Source: an uncultured Pirellulaceae bacterium (GTDB taxonomy: Bacteria; Planctomycetota; Planctomycetia; Pirellulales; Pirellulaceae). From it: a stretch of DNA of 33,043 nt. This document shows, in pieces, positions 9,571 through 18,126 of this stretch. The notes beneath the pieces are model-generated. The model saw only the letters and a list, made by a program, of their open reading frames with translations, did no database searches and was not told where the DNA came from. The stretch is taken from assembly GCA_905480545.1 (NCBI GenBank), contig CAJQQR010000170.1, positions 1 through 33,043 of the forward strand. Direction: 5' to 3'. The position numbers and the translations under genes were made by a program. Within the stretch, counting starts at the first letter, position 1; each line of letters begins with the position of its first letter.

Positions 9571-10572
9571 ATGTCGCGATTGGTCACTCTCTTTACCGGC
9601 CAATGGGCAGATTTACCCATCGAGCAAATGGCTCAGATGACAAAGGGTTTCGGCTACGACGGAATCGAGCTGGCTTGCTGGGGCGATCATTTTGAAGTCG
9701 ACAAAGCGATCAGTGACGATTCTTACTGCCAACAGAAGCGTGATCTTTTGGAAAAGAATGGCCTTGAGTGTCACGCAATCAGTGCACACCTAGTGGGACA
9801 AGCTGTCCTAGACAACATCGACGAACGCCACCAAGCGATCTTGCCGCCATATATTTGGGGAGACGGTGATCCAGCAGGCGTTAACGAACGAGCGATTGAA
9901 GAATTGAAGAATACGGCGCGAGCGGCCCAGAAATTCGGCGTTAATGTCGTCAATGGATTCACCGGATCAAGCATCTGGCATTTGTTGTATTCATTCCCGC
10001 CCGTTTCGCCAGCCATGATCGATGCGGGATTTGATTTACTCGCCGAGCGATTCAATCCGATCCTCGATGTTTTTGCGGAATGTGGTGTGAAGTTCGCACT
10101 GGAAGTTCATCCAACTGAAATCGCGTTTGACATTTACACCGCTGAGCGAGCACTTGAAGCTCTGGGGCATCGTGAAGAATTCGGTTTTAACTTTGACCCA
10201 AGCCACCTCATATGGCAGGGTGTAGATCCCGTTGAATTCATTCGTGCGTTTCCGGATCGCATTTACCATTGTCACATCAAAGACGCGATTCAGACTCTAA
10301 ACGGAAAGTCTGGAATTCTCTCGAGCCACTTGAACTTTGGCGATTCGCGTCGCGGTTGGGATTTCCGTTCGCCTGGGCGTGGTGGAGTGAACTTTGAAGA
10401 GATCATTCGTGCGTTGAATGATATCGATTACCAGGGACCACTTTCGATAGAGTGGGAAGATTCTGGGATGGATCGCGAATTTGGCGCAACCGAAGCCTGT
10501 AACTTCACCAAACAATTGGACTTCTCACCAAGTGGCCGTGCATTTGATGCCGCATTTGATGAAGGCAATTGA
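9571..10572 (+). CDS. Sugar phosphate isomerase/epimerase (xylose-isomerase-like TIM barrel)
   Basis: 333 residues from the ATG at 9571, chosen because AGGAG at 9559-9563 lies 7 nt before it. A TTG at 9496 would only add 25 unlikely residues. The protein follows the AP-endonuclease-2/xylose isomerase-like barrel: an N-terminal [10 protein letters not shown] strand, then metal-ligand candidates Glu178 (EVHPTE), Asp209 (FDPSH), His235 (CHIKD) and Glu294 (SIEWED). These four acid/His positions at the ends of barrel strands are what divalent-metal-dependent epimerases and isomerases (IolE/IolI-like) use. The substrate cannot be deduced; related planctomycete and verrucomicrobial genes often sit with oxidoreductases for inositol or rare sugars, but none is present here. 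No signal peptide, so cytoplasmic. Confidence 0.9.
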   Translation: MSRLVTLFTGQWADLPIEQMAQMTKGFGYDGIELACWGDHFEVDKAISDDSYCQQKRDLLEKNGLECHAISAHLVGQAVLDNIDERHQAILPPYIWGDGDPAGVNERAIEELKNTARAAQKFGVNVVNGFTGSSIWHLLYSFPPVSPAMIDAGFDLLAERFNPILDVFAECGVKFALEVHPTEIAFDIYTAERALEALGHREEFGFNFDPSHLIWQGVDPVEFIRAFPDRIYHCHIKDAIQTLNGKSGILSSHLNFGDSRRGWDFRSPGRGGVNFEEIIRALNDIDYQGPLSIEWEDSGMDREFGATEACNFTKQLDFSPSGRAFDAAFDEGN

Positions 10573-10619
10573 ACAAAACACTTTGAATATAACGCAAGTG
10601 AAATACCCTCATATGGACT

Positions 10620-10636
10620 CGGTTTCGACCGTTTTT
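10620..10636 (+). terminator. Possible short intrinsic terminator after the epimerase gene
   Basis: A short hairpin with stem CGGT/ACCG and loop TTCG (10620-10631) is followed directly by five T (10632-10636), 48 nt after the epimerase stop codon. TTCG is a favourable tetraloop, but a 4-bp stem is short, so termination efficiency is uncertain. Confidence 0.4.
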
Positions 10637-10830
10637 GTGTGAGGTTTTTTTGTTGTAGGATTTTGCGGGTGACTGGGTCATTGCGTCTTTTGCAATTGTG
10701 GCAACCTACCGCTGCCCCTTTCTAAAAGGGCCGCGAAAAGATACTACCGATACCGGTCACAACCCGCGAATTTAAAACTCAAATAGCGCAACAGCCACAT
10801 CGCACCCGGTTTTTGGGCAGAAAGTAAAAC

Positions 10831-11802
10831 ATGAAGGTCGCTATTGCACAAATCGCTCCAGTCATCCTGAATCGGGATGCTACGTTGGCGAAAGTAGTCA
10901 CTTCGATCCACGATGCCGCGGATCAAGGATGCAAGCTTGTGACGTTTGGAGAAACCCTGGTACCCGCTTATCCGTTTTGGTTATGTCGTTCGGATGCAGC
11001 CCGTTTTGAGGCGCAAGACCAAAAAGAAATTCATGCGGAATATCTTCGTCAAGCCGTAAAAATCCCGATGCCTGGAATTGAACGATCGGCTAACGACAAC
11101 CACCTTGCAGATGTATGCGAAGCGGCGCGAGAACGGCGGATTTCCGTGATGTTAGGCGTTGCGGAAAAAGCCGTCGATCGCGCGGAGCACACGATTTACT
11201 GTTCAAGAGTTTTTATCTCTGGAGAAGAAAAGACTGCTGGCAAGATTCTTTCCGTTCATAGAAAGTTGATGCCGACTTACGAGGAAAGACTAGCGTGGGG
11301 CATTGGCGACGGAGCCGGCTTGCAAACCCATCCGGTTGATCAATTTGTTGTCGGCGGTTTGAATTGCTGGGAGAACTGGCTACCACTTGCTCGGGCGTCT
11401 TTGTATGGGCAGGGAGAAACTCTTCACGTCATGTTGTGGCCTGGTTGTTTGCGGCTAACCAACGAAATCACTCGATTCGTTGCAAAGGAAGGCCGGATGT
11501 TCGTCATTTCGGCAAGCGGACTGATTCGTAACGAAGACATTCCCATTGACGTTCCGCATCGCGGTACAATGCTTGATGAAAATGGAATTTATGATGGTGG
11601 CTCGTGCATTGCAGGGCCTGATGGAAACTGGATTATTGAGCCAGTATTAAATCGAGAAGAATTGATCGTTGCCGATTTGGACTCAAACAGAGTTCTGGAA
11701 GAGCGTCAAAACATGGACGTAAGTGGACATTATTCACGCCCGGATATTTTAGAATTGCATGTCAATCGAAAACGACAATCGGTGGTAGTTTTCGATGATT
11801 AA
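10831..11802 (+). CDS. Branch-1 nitrilase (carbon-nitrogen hydrolase)
   Basis: 323 residues with the complete Glu-Lys-Cys machinery of the nitrilase superfamily: Glu41 in FGETLVPAYPFW, Lys145 in HRKLMPTYEERLAWG with the second Glu152, and Cys179 in GGLNCWENWLPLAR. The extended text around Lys and Cys, and the late D-x-S-G-H-Y-x-R-P-D motif (near residue 300), are typical of true nitrilases (branch 1: nitrilase, cyanide hydratase and cyanide dihydratase). They are not typical of amidases or ureidopropionases. The expected reaction is hydrolysis of an organic nitrile to a carboxylate and ammonia; the substrate is unknown. Cytoplasmic, no signal peptide. It is preceded by a 258-nt gap with a terminator-like hairpin and ends 9 nt from the stop of the convergent glycosyltransferase gene. 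Confidence 0.92.
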   Translation: MKVAIAQIAPVILNRDATLAKVVTSIHDAADQGCKLVTFGETLVPAYPFWLCRSDAARFEAQDQKEIHAEYLRQAVKIPMPGIERSANDNHLADVCEAARERRISVMLGVAEKAVDRAEHTIYCSRVFISGEEKTAGKILSVHRKLMPTYEERLAWGIGDGAGLQTHPVDQFVVGGLNCWENWLPLARASLYGQGETLHVMLWPGCLRLTNEITRFVAKEGRMFVISASGLIRNEDIPIDVPHRGTMLDENGIYDGGSCIAGPDGNWIIEPVLNREELIVADLDSNRVLEERQNMDVSGHYSRPDILELHVNRKRQSVVVFDD

Positions 11803-11811
11803 GGCTTAACC

Positions 11812-13527
11812 TCATTCGAGCGTTTTGACGGCAAGTATCCGCTTTAGGTTCATTCTCACCTTTGTGTCGCGCGGCTCCAATTCGGTTGCAATTCGAAAAT
11901 GCAGAATAGCAAGGTCTTTTCGTTGGGTTTCCCGATACAAAACGCCAAGGTTATTATGAACAAGATGGCTTTTGGGGAGCAGTTCTTTTGCTTCGTTTAA
12001 AAATTCTTCTGCGTGACTAAAATCGTTACGGATCAGGGCTTGCACTCCGTAGTTGCTGAGTGTTATCCCACGCCCAACGTTGGGAGAAGTGATTTCAAAG
12101 TTGCAAATTGCAAACAAAAATGCGATCGCAACCGATGAACTGACGATGGATTTCCAGTTCCCAGTTCGAATTTCCTCTTCCAGGAACAGAATTGCTGGTG
12201 CGGCAAAAATAATAAAAACCGGAACCAATGGATATCGGTATCGACCGAAAACAAAAAATGCGACCACCGTTAAGGCAAACGCACCCGAGATTAAATAGAG
12301 CAACCACAACGATTGCCATTTTCGCCTCGTGACAACTAGTCCCAAAATGGCCAACGGCACAAGCGTACCAAAATGAAAAACAACATTGGTCACACGTAAA
12401 ACCGGCGACCAATCAGCCACCGTGTATTGATCTTCCGTATCAATGATTTCCATCGCGTTAAACGTCATGGCAGCTTTCATTCCGATCAACCCAAGCCAAC
12501 TCAGCGGTTCGCTCTTGATGTAGGAGACTGATTTAGAAAGAAAGTGTTGTGAAACCTGCTTTGGAGAAAGCGAATGACCGGCTTCGGCTTCCGCCAACCG
12601 GATCGCATCCTGCTGTTCGTATTTCGCGTCGCCACGTCCCGGCACGAGCGGTTGGTAGGTCCCATTGGCGTTGGCGTTATTCCCGATGAAAAAATTCGGC
12701 CCCAATTGGGAAGTTGTTAGATGAAGATGTCCGCCAATCGTGTAGTTTCGAAGCACAACCGGCCCCAATGTCAAACACAAGCCCATCCCCATCGCCGCCA
12801 TCCAGACGAATCGATTCACAGGCAGAATCTGCGTGAAGGTTCTTGATTGCAATCCTATCCTTTTCGAGTTGCCGAGAACAATCCAACAACCAAGAATAGG
12901 AATGAGCACCAACGCATTCTCCCGCGTCAAGCAAAGCGCCCCAGTTGCGATTCCGACTCCAAGCCAATAGCTCGGGTTCCTTGAGCGGAGCGACTGCGTA
13001 AAAAGAAACAAAAGCAAGCTGAGAAAGAACAAATCCAAGATGCTCTTTTGGATTAAACTTTCGAGAAAAATCGAAGGGGCGTAAAACGCCAATATCAAAC
13101 CGGCCAGCATTCCTGACCGCTTCCCAAACAAATTGCCCGCTGCCTTCATGATAAGGACGCATGAAATGGCACCAAACAACGCCTGAACGCGGCGCACCGT
13201 CAGAATATCGTCACCAATAAATTTGTAGATAACGCCCAGAAAATAGGGGTAGAGAGGAGCCTGATAAAAGACCCCTTCGCCCATCCAACTGCCGGCAGCA
13301 AGAGTTTTAGCCCATTGATCATACCTGGCCGCATCGCCAATTTTATACTGGAAGATAGGTGACGCTTTGAGCGCGAGAATGTGCACCATTCTGGTGAGAA
13401 GGGCAGCACAAAAAACGACACCGTATTGCGGCAGCGAGTAGCGGCATTCGCCAGCACAATCTTGCGCGGCGAGATGCGAAGGCAAGGTGGCTGACGATTC
13501 TTCGGATTGTACGGACTGATCGGTCAT
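11812..13527 (-). CDS. GT39/ArnT-type polytopic membrane glycosyltransferase with C-terminal TPRs
   Basis: 571 residues. A hydrophilic N-terminal tail (about 1-33) is followed by about ten transmembrane helices. After the first helix comes a luminal/periplasmic loop with a G-D-x-x-x-Y-D-x-W-A segment and APLYPYFLG, the pattern of the PMT/GT39/ArnT superfamily, where an early acidic residue takes part in transfer of sugar from a polyprenyl-phosphate donor. The C-terminal ~80 residues leave the membrane and read as two TPR repeats (about 490-518 and 520-560, the latter with HNNLGVLYRE and AILHFRIATELEP). TPR tails on GT39-like proteins are common in Planctomycetes and may bind partner proteins. 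Acceptor unknown; a cell-surface glycan or glycoprotein is likely. The stop codon faces the nitrilase stop codon 9 nt away. Confidence 0.85.
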   Translation of the reverse strand: MTDQSVQSEESSATLPSHLAAQDCAGECRYSLPQYGVVFCAALLTRMVHILALKASPIFQYKIGDAARYDQWAKTLAAGSWMGEGVFYQAPLYPYFLGVIYKFIGDDILTVRRVQALFGAISCVLIMKAAGNLFGKRSGMLAGLILAFYAPSIFLESLIQKSILDLFFLSLLLFLFTQSLRSRNPSYWLGVGIATGALCLTRENALVLIPILGCWIVLGNSKRIGLQSRTFTQILPVNRFVWMAAMGMGLCLTLGPVVLRNYTIGGHLHLTTSQLGPNFFIGNNANANGTYQPLVPGRGDAKYEQQDAIRLAEAEAGHSLSPKQVSQHFLSKSVSYIKSEPLSWLGLIGMKAAMTFNAMEIIDTEDQYTVADWSPVLRVTNVVFHFGTLVPLAILGLVVTRRKWQSLWLLYLISGAFALTVVAFFVFGRYRYPLVPVFIIFAAPAILFLEEEIRTGNWKSIVSSSVAIAFLFAICNFEITSPNVGRGITLSNYGVQALIRNDFSHAEEFLNEAKELLPKSHLVHNNLGVLYRETQRKDLAILHFRIATELEPRDTKVRMNLKRILAVKTLE

Positions 13528-13610
13528 TTCGATGCTGCGGAGTACCTGACCCGAAAAGATAGCTTATGAAGACGGCACTGCTGTGGAACCGATTCGCCAT
13601 ACAATTTGCT

Positions 13611-13630
13611 TTTTTGCTTGCAAGCAAAAA
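13611..13630. repeat. Perfect 20-bp palindrome in a divergent promoter region
   Basis: Left half TTTTTGCTTG and right half CAAGCAAAAA are exact reverse complements with no spacer. It starts 84 nt upstream of the glycosyltransferase start and is 277 nt before the sulfatase ATG. The position and symmetry fit an operator for a dimeric regulator; as RNA it could also fold as a short hairpin flanked by A and T runs. The function is inference. Confidence 0.45.
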
Positions 13631-13844
13631 TCCGACACAGGTTGCACCAAACGAAGCTCGGATCCGCTTTTACATCTCGCGAGGTGTGATGTTTTTAAAC
13701 CAAGTCATTGATTTAAGTAATCCGAGGGACGACCTTTGAAAGGTTCTTCAACCAATAATGTCCGCTGGTGAAATGCCGCTCAGAAAATTGCTTGCCCCGT
13801 TGCTGGTTGCCGAGCTACTGGAAACATGAATCTCTCCTTAAATT

Positions 13845-13854
13845 GGGGTATAAT
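13845..13854 (+). promoter_or_regulatory. -10 promoter candidate of the sulfatase gene
   Basis: A perfect TATAAT at 13849-13854 directly follows GGGG (13845-13848). Transcription would begin near 13861, which excludes translation from ATGs at 13826 and 13856 and supports the ATG at 13907. No good -35 hexamer is seen at 16-18 bp. A nearly identical GGGG-CATAAT lies before the DUF1559 gene. Confidence 0.4.
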
Positions 13855-13906
13855 CATGGATCACTCAACCGACTTCGTTATCGAATTAAGAGATCTCTAC
13901 GGCCCC

Positions 13907-15361
13907 ATGAAGAATCCTTGTTTCACGACTACCAAGTTCTCGTTTTTCTTCGTATCCATCATGTCGCTTGTTTCCGCCGGTGGACTGATCTTCGCCGACG
14001 ATGCCAAGAAACCAAACATTCTTTTCATCTTTGCGGATGACCAATGCTTTGAAACGATTCATGCGTTAGGCAATCAGGAGATCCAAACTCCGACCTTGGA
14101 CAAGCTTTCACGCCAGGGGACAACATTTACGCATTGTTTCAACATGGGCTCATGGAGCGGTGCGGTTTGTGTTGCGAGTCGTACGATGCTAAACACGGGT
14201 CGTTTTGTTTGGCGCGCTCAAGCCGTTCACAAGACCAGCGAAAGAGAACGAAAAGAAGGTCGCTGGTGGAGCGAGTACATGAAGGGCGCCGGATACAAAA
14301 CCTACTTCACCGGCAAGTGGCATTGCAACGCAAAGGCTCCACTTGCATTTGATCTCGCAAAGAATGTTCGCGGTGGAATGCCAAGACAAACGCCGGCTGG
14401 TTACAGTCGCCCGAAAGCAGACAAATCCGATCCCTGGTCACCTTACGATCCGCAGTTTGGCGGTTTTTGGCAAGGTGGAAAGCATTGGAGTGAAGTGGTT
14501 GGCGACGACGCGATCGAATTTTTAGACGATTCAAAATCGAAGGACAATCCATTCTTTATGTACATTGCCTTCAACGCGCCGCACGATCCACGTCAAAGCC
14601 CGAAAGCATACGTCGACAAATATCCACTCGAGAAGATCAGTGTGCCTGAAAACTTTTTGCCGCTGTATCCACACAAAGACAAAATCGGATGCGGTCCCGG
14701 ATTGCGGGATGAGAAATTGGCAATCTTCCCACGCACTGAACACGCGGTCAAAGTCAATCGTCAGGAGTATTATGCGATCATCACTCACATGGACGCTCAG
14801 ATTAATCGCATCCTGCAAAAGCTTGAAGCGACCGGTCAACGTGATAACACCTGGATCTTTTTCACCGCAGATCATGGGCTTGCCTGTGGTCAGCATGGGC
14901 TGATGGGCAAACAAAATCTTTATGACCATAGCGTTCGCGTCCCGTTTATGGTGATCGGTCCAGACGTCGCAAAAAACAAGAAAATCGATTCACCCATTTA
15001 TTTACAAGACTTGATGGCAACGACATTGGAATTGGCGGATGTTGAAAAGCCGAAACACGTTGAATTTAACAGCATTCTGCCAATGCTTGATGGAAAGCCG
15101 AGTCCCTACCCTTCGATTTACGGAGCATATCTCAAACTCCAACGCAGCGTTCGAACCGAAAAACACAAGTTGATCTTATATCCCCAAGCGAAGGTCGCTC
15201 GTCTGTATAATTTGCAAAACGATCCACGCGAAATGAACGATTTGGCGGCCAAACCCGAATCATTGCCGTTGATGAAGAAGTTGTTCGCGCAGCTTTTGAA
15301 GCACCAGAAGGAACTGGAAGACGACCTTGATCTAAAAGCTTCATTCGCCGAGCTGCTTTAG
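13907..15361 (+). CDS. Secreted sulfatase (formylglycine type, CxAxR motif)
   Basis: 484 residues from the ATG at 13907, which gives a signal peptide (MKNPCF, a hydrophobic core, end near IFA-DD at residue 30). Earlier ATGs at 13826 and 13856 would add an acidic extension before it. The mature start KPNILFIFADDQ carries the metal-binding Asp pair of sulfatases. The maturation site is C88-V-A-S-R92, a C-x-A-x-R variant of the usual C-x-P-x-R, in which Cys88 would be converted to formylglycine. FTADHGLACGQHGLMGK supplies the later Asp-His metal ligands, and the protein ends with the usual Y-D/N-L-x-x-D-P-x-E segment (YNLQNDPREMNDLA). It should remove sulfate from an external substrate, probably a sulfated polysaccharide, in the periplasm or at the surface. 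It appears to be a single-gene unit. Confidence 0.92.
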   Translation: MKNPCFTTTKFSFFFVSIMSLVSAGGLIFADDAKKPNILFIFADDQCFETIHALGNQEIQTPTLDKLSRQGTTFTHCFNMGSWSGAVCVASRTMLNTGRFVWRAQAVHKTSERERKEGRWWSEYMKGAGYKTYFTGKWHCNAKAPLAFDLAKNVRGGMPRQTPAGYSRPKADKSDPWSPYDPQFGGFWQGGKHWSEVVGDDAIEFLDDSKSKDNPFFMYIAFNAPHDPRQSPKAYVDKYPLEKISVPENFLPLYPHKDKIGCGPGLRDEKLAIFPRTEHAVKVNRQEYYAIITHMDAQINRILQKLEATGQRDNTWIFFTADHGLACGQHGLMGKQNLYDHSVRVPFMVIGPDVAKNKKIDSPIYLQDLMATTLELADVEKPKHVEFNSILPMLDGKPSPYPSIYGAYLKLQRSVRTEKHKLILYPQAKVARLYNLQNDPREMNDLAAKPESLPLMKKLFAQLLKHQKELEDDLDLKASFAELL

Positions 15362-15457
15362 GTTTCTGGACGTCCATTTCTTGAATCAAAACCAGATAGA
15401 CGATCTTGTCCGCATTGACGTTTGATCAATTTTTTTCAAAAACTTGGACTTCAAAAC

Positions 15458-15467
15458 GGGGCATAAT
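15458..15467 (+). promoter_or_regulatory. -10 promoter candidate of the DUF1559 gene
   Basis: GGGG (15458-15461) directly followed by CATAAT (15462-15467), matching the GGGG-TATAAT element before the sulfatase gene. The expected transcription start is near 15474, giving a ~73-nt leader to the ATG at 15547. No convincing -35 at standard spacing. Confidence 0.35.
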
Positions 15468-15546
15468 CTCAGTGAACGAGTTATCGCGTAGACTCGACGT
15501 TTTGCAATTGCATCTCTTATCCATTCTTCTATTTTGGTGGAGTATT

Positions 15547-18000
15547 ATGAATCGAATTCAATCAGCTATCGTCTTTTCTCTTGTTATTTTCTTCGCACCA
15601 TTAAGTGATGCGAATGCGCGCCAAGATACGAAGGCTATCGGTTCGGGCAAAGCGATTTTGAATGTCGCCCCCGATAAATGCTTGCTTTTTTCGGCTTGGT
15701 ACCAGCCCGATGCTGCAGAGAACAGTGATAACCGTACGGAAAGAATCTTGGCCGAACCAGAGGTCAAAGAATTCATTGCCGACGTCCGGAATCTTTTGAA
15801 TGATGCAATTCCTATGGTGATTCAGGACGAGTCGGTCTCGAGTCGCTTTGTCGCCAAAGTCTTGTTAAATGAAGCGATCGATGCATCGCTTAAGCGATCG
15901 GGCGCGATCTTTATTGAAGACGTCAATATTGAATTAAACAGCGGGCTTTTGGATGCCTCGGGGGGAATGATTGTTGAGATCGGAGAAAACCTCCAAACGG
16001 TGGAGGATGCCATCCTTGCGGTAATCGAAAGCAACGAGATCGAATTCGAGCGAGAGAAGATTGCTGGCAATAATTTTCTGAGCATTCCTATTCCAAACTC
16101 GCCGATCGCTTCGAATGTCTTCATCGGTGGTATGAACAAACACTTGTTCGTTTGTTTCGGAAAGAAATCGACGGAACGAGCTTTGAATCGCTTTAAGAGT
16201 GGTGAGACGCCAGGGTGGTTAGCAGATGTATTTAAGCGTTCACCTGTCGATCGAAGTACATCAGTCGGATACCTCAACATGAAAACCGTCACCGAAAAAT
16301 ACTTGCCATTGGCAGGTGAAGAAGTTGTTGAATTCGCTGCTTTACTCGGGATGCCATGTGTTGGCTCCATCGAATCGGTTGCCGGTTTTGACCAAACCGG
16401 AATTCAATCTCGAACATCAATTCAATTCGACGGGCAGCCGACTGGCGTTTTCGAAATCATTGACTCCAGCGCGATCAATATGCAACAAATTTCCCAAATG
16501 CCCGCCGACTCCTTGTTCGCCACAGCGATCGCCGTCGACTCGAAAAAAACCTTGTCGATCGTTCGTAAAATCCTGCAAGAATTGGATCCGCGAATCCATG
16601 CTGAATTGAACAATACAATGGAAGCCATCCGCAACGAGTTTGATATTGATGTTGAAAAAGAGATTATTGATTTGATCGGGCCGACTATAGCCATTTTCAA
16701 TGGAGCAAGCGACGGTTGGGGGATGGGGGCAATCATGAGTGTCGAAATCCGAGACGCGGCAAAATCCAAAAGGACACAAAAGAAACTCCTCTCGCTCATT
16801 TCTCGATACACGCGATCGAAGTATGCCGAATTTCGGATGACAACCCAAACATTCAACAACACAGAAATAGCAACCATACAAGTTGTTGAAATGCCGTTTC
16901 CGTTCGAACCCTCCTGGTGCATTCTGGATGACCGAATTTTGTTTTCACTGTCACCTCAATCGTTACGGCCATTCATTCAACGTCATTCAAACGACCAATA
17001 CCTGCCGATCCAAGAGATGTTGAAATCCAGTCATCTTAGCAGCGGAAAATTGCTTGGATTCGGATTTAGTGATGATCAAAAGCAATTTGAAATTGCATAC
17101 AGCTATTTGCCCATGATGAAGTCGATCATTCCTGGGGCGATGATGGATATGAATAATGGCGAACAGAATTTTGAATTAATCGACAGGATTTCACGCATCA
17201 CGATTCCATCGGCTCGGTGCATACACCGTCATCTGGAGCCTAGCGTTACACTGTTGCGACGTACCGAAACTGGAATCGAATTCGATTCACACCAGGTTAT
17301 TCCGACGCCGAACGCTGCTGCGACATCAGGCATTGCTGCCGCACTCCTTTTACCTGCCGTTCAGGCGGCGAGGCAAGCGGCGCGTCGAACCCAATCTGCC
17401 AACAATATAAAGCAGCTTGGATTGGCCATGCTCAATTTCCATGACACTCGTCGAAATTTTCCTGCAGCCTATTCCACTGATAAAGACGGAAAACCACTCC
17501 TCAGTTGGCGAGTCTTTATCTTGCCGTACATCGAACAAAATCAACTCTATGACAAATTTCACTTAGACGAACCGTGGGACAGTGAGCACAACATCAAACT
17601 TGTCAAAATGATGCCGTCTGTGTTCCGTTCGCCTAACAGCTTGTCACCGCAAGGAACGACCGTTTATCGAGGAATCGGTGGAACCAATGGGACGTTTACG
17701 GTTCCAAAAAACGGCCAGCACACGGGCGCAAAATTAACGTCATTTATTGACGGCACCAGCAATACAATTATGATCGCCGAGGCAAGTGACGATGTTGCAA
17801 TCGAGTGGACAAAGCCAGAAGTCATTGACGCGGAAAACTTCAAGCACTGGCAAATGTTTGGGAACAGTCCGGGCGGAACAAATTTCGGAATTGTCGACGG
17901 ATCGGTTCGGTTTATCAGCAACACCATCGATCCGAAAATCCTCAAAATCATGTTCACGCGTAACGATGGAGAAGTTGTCCCCTACGATCTAGATTTCTAA
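15547..18000 (+). CDS. Exported protein with C-terminal DUF1559 module
   Basis: 817 residues from the ATG at 15547, chosen for the GGTGGAG Shine-Dalgarno sequence just before it and for the signal peptide it starts (hydrophobic core about 6-18, likely cleavage before RQD). A longer frame from TTG 15406 is less likely. Residues ~25-590 form a large domain I do not recognise by family, with repeated beta-strand text. From residue 595 the DUF1559 signature begins: GIAAALLLPAVQAARQAARR, then NNIKQLGLAMLNFHD, LSWRVFILPYIEQNQLY, GTSNTIMIAE and a late IVDGSVRFIS. Ordinary DUF1559 proteins are pseudopilin-like and carry this helix at the N-terminus after a prepilin peptidase site. Here the helix is internal and no cleavage site is visible. 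Function unknown; extracytoplasmic. Confidence 0.88.
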   Translation: MNRIQSAIVFSLVIFFAPLSDANARQDTKAIGSGKAILNVAPDKCLLFSAWYQPDAAENSDNRTERILAEPEVKEFIADVRNLLNDAIPMVIQDESVSSRFVAKVLLNEAIDASLKRSGAIFIEDVNIELNSGLLDASGGMIVEIGENLQTVEDAILAVIESNEIEFEREKIAGNNFLSIPIPNSPIASNVFIGGMNKHLFVCFGKKSTERALNRFKSGETPGWLADVFKRSPVDRSTSVGYLNMKTVTEKYLPLAGEEVVEFAALLGMPCVGSIESVAGFDQTGIQSRTSIQFDGQPTGVFEIIDSSAINMQQISQMPADSLFATAIAVDSKKTLSIVRKILQELDPRIHAELNNTMEAIRNEFDIDVEKEIIDLIGPTIAIFNGASDGWGMGAIMSVEIRDAAKSKRTQKKLLSLISRYTRSKYAEFRMTTQTFNNTEIATIQVVEMPFPFEPSWCILDDRILFSLSPQSLRPFIQRHSNDQYLPIQEMLKSSHLSSGKLLGFGFSDDQKQFEIAYSYLPMMKSIIPGAMMDMNNGEQNFELIDRISRITIPSARCIHRHLEPSVTLLRRTETGIEFDSHQVIPTPNAAATSGIAAALLLPAVQAARQAARRTQSANNIKQLGLAMLNFHDTRRNFPAAYSTDKDGKPLLSWRVFILPYIEQNQLYDKFHLDEPWDSEHNIKLVKMMPSVFRSPNSLSPQGTTVYRGIGGTNGTFTVPKNGQHTGAKLTSFIDGTSNTIMIAEASDDVAIEWTKPEVIDAENFKHWQMFGNSPGGTNFGIVDGSVRFISNTIDPKILKIMFTRNDGEVVPYDLDF

Positions 18001-18126
18001 CAGGGTACCGTAGAACCAGGGAGTTCACGCAGATCACCTGTCTCTTTGAACGATGAACCATTGCCTTGGGGTTCAAAAACGGATCTGCACAAACGCGATT
18101 GAACCGCGAAAACCCTAAATCAGAAA

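Larger units (their letters stand above)
13528..13906. other. Divergent intergenic region between glycosyltransferase and sulfatase genes
   Basis: 379 nt without a convincing gene. It should contain the promoters of both divergent genes. It holds a perfect 20-bp palindrome (13611-13630) and a TATAAT hexamer (13849-13854), listed separately. A frame open from an ATG at 13826 leads into the sulfatase, but I treat that part as untranslated leader. Confidence 0.6.

Noticed and set aside
12677..13162. Second minus-strand frame of 161 codons within the glycosyltransferase gene
   Set aside because: Same strand but different frame from a clear polytopic membrane protein; no domain pattern.
16422..16922. 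Minus-strand frames of 154 and 166 codons inside the DUF1559 gene
   Set aside because: Antisense to the exported domain; no start signal or family similarity.
18054..18075. TGAACC / GGTTCA hairpin between the convergent DUF1559 and hypothetical genes as a terminator
   Set aside because: Followed by an A-run, not a T-run, on the plus strand, and the T-run lies on the wrong side for the minus strand.
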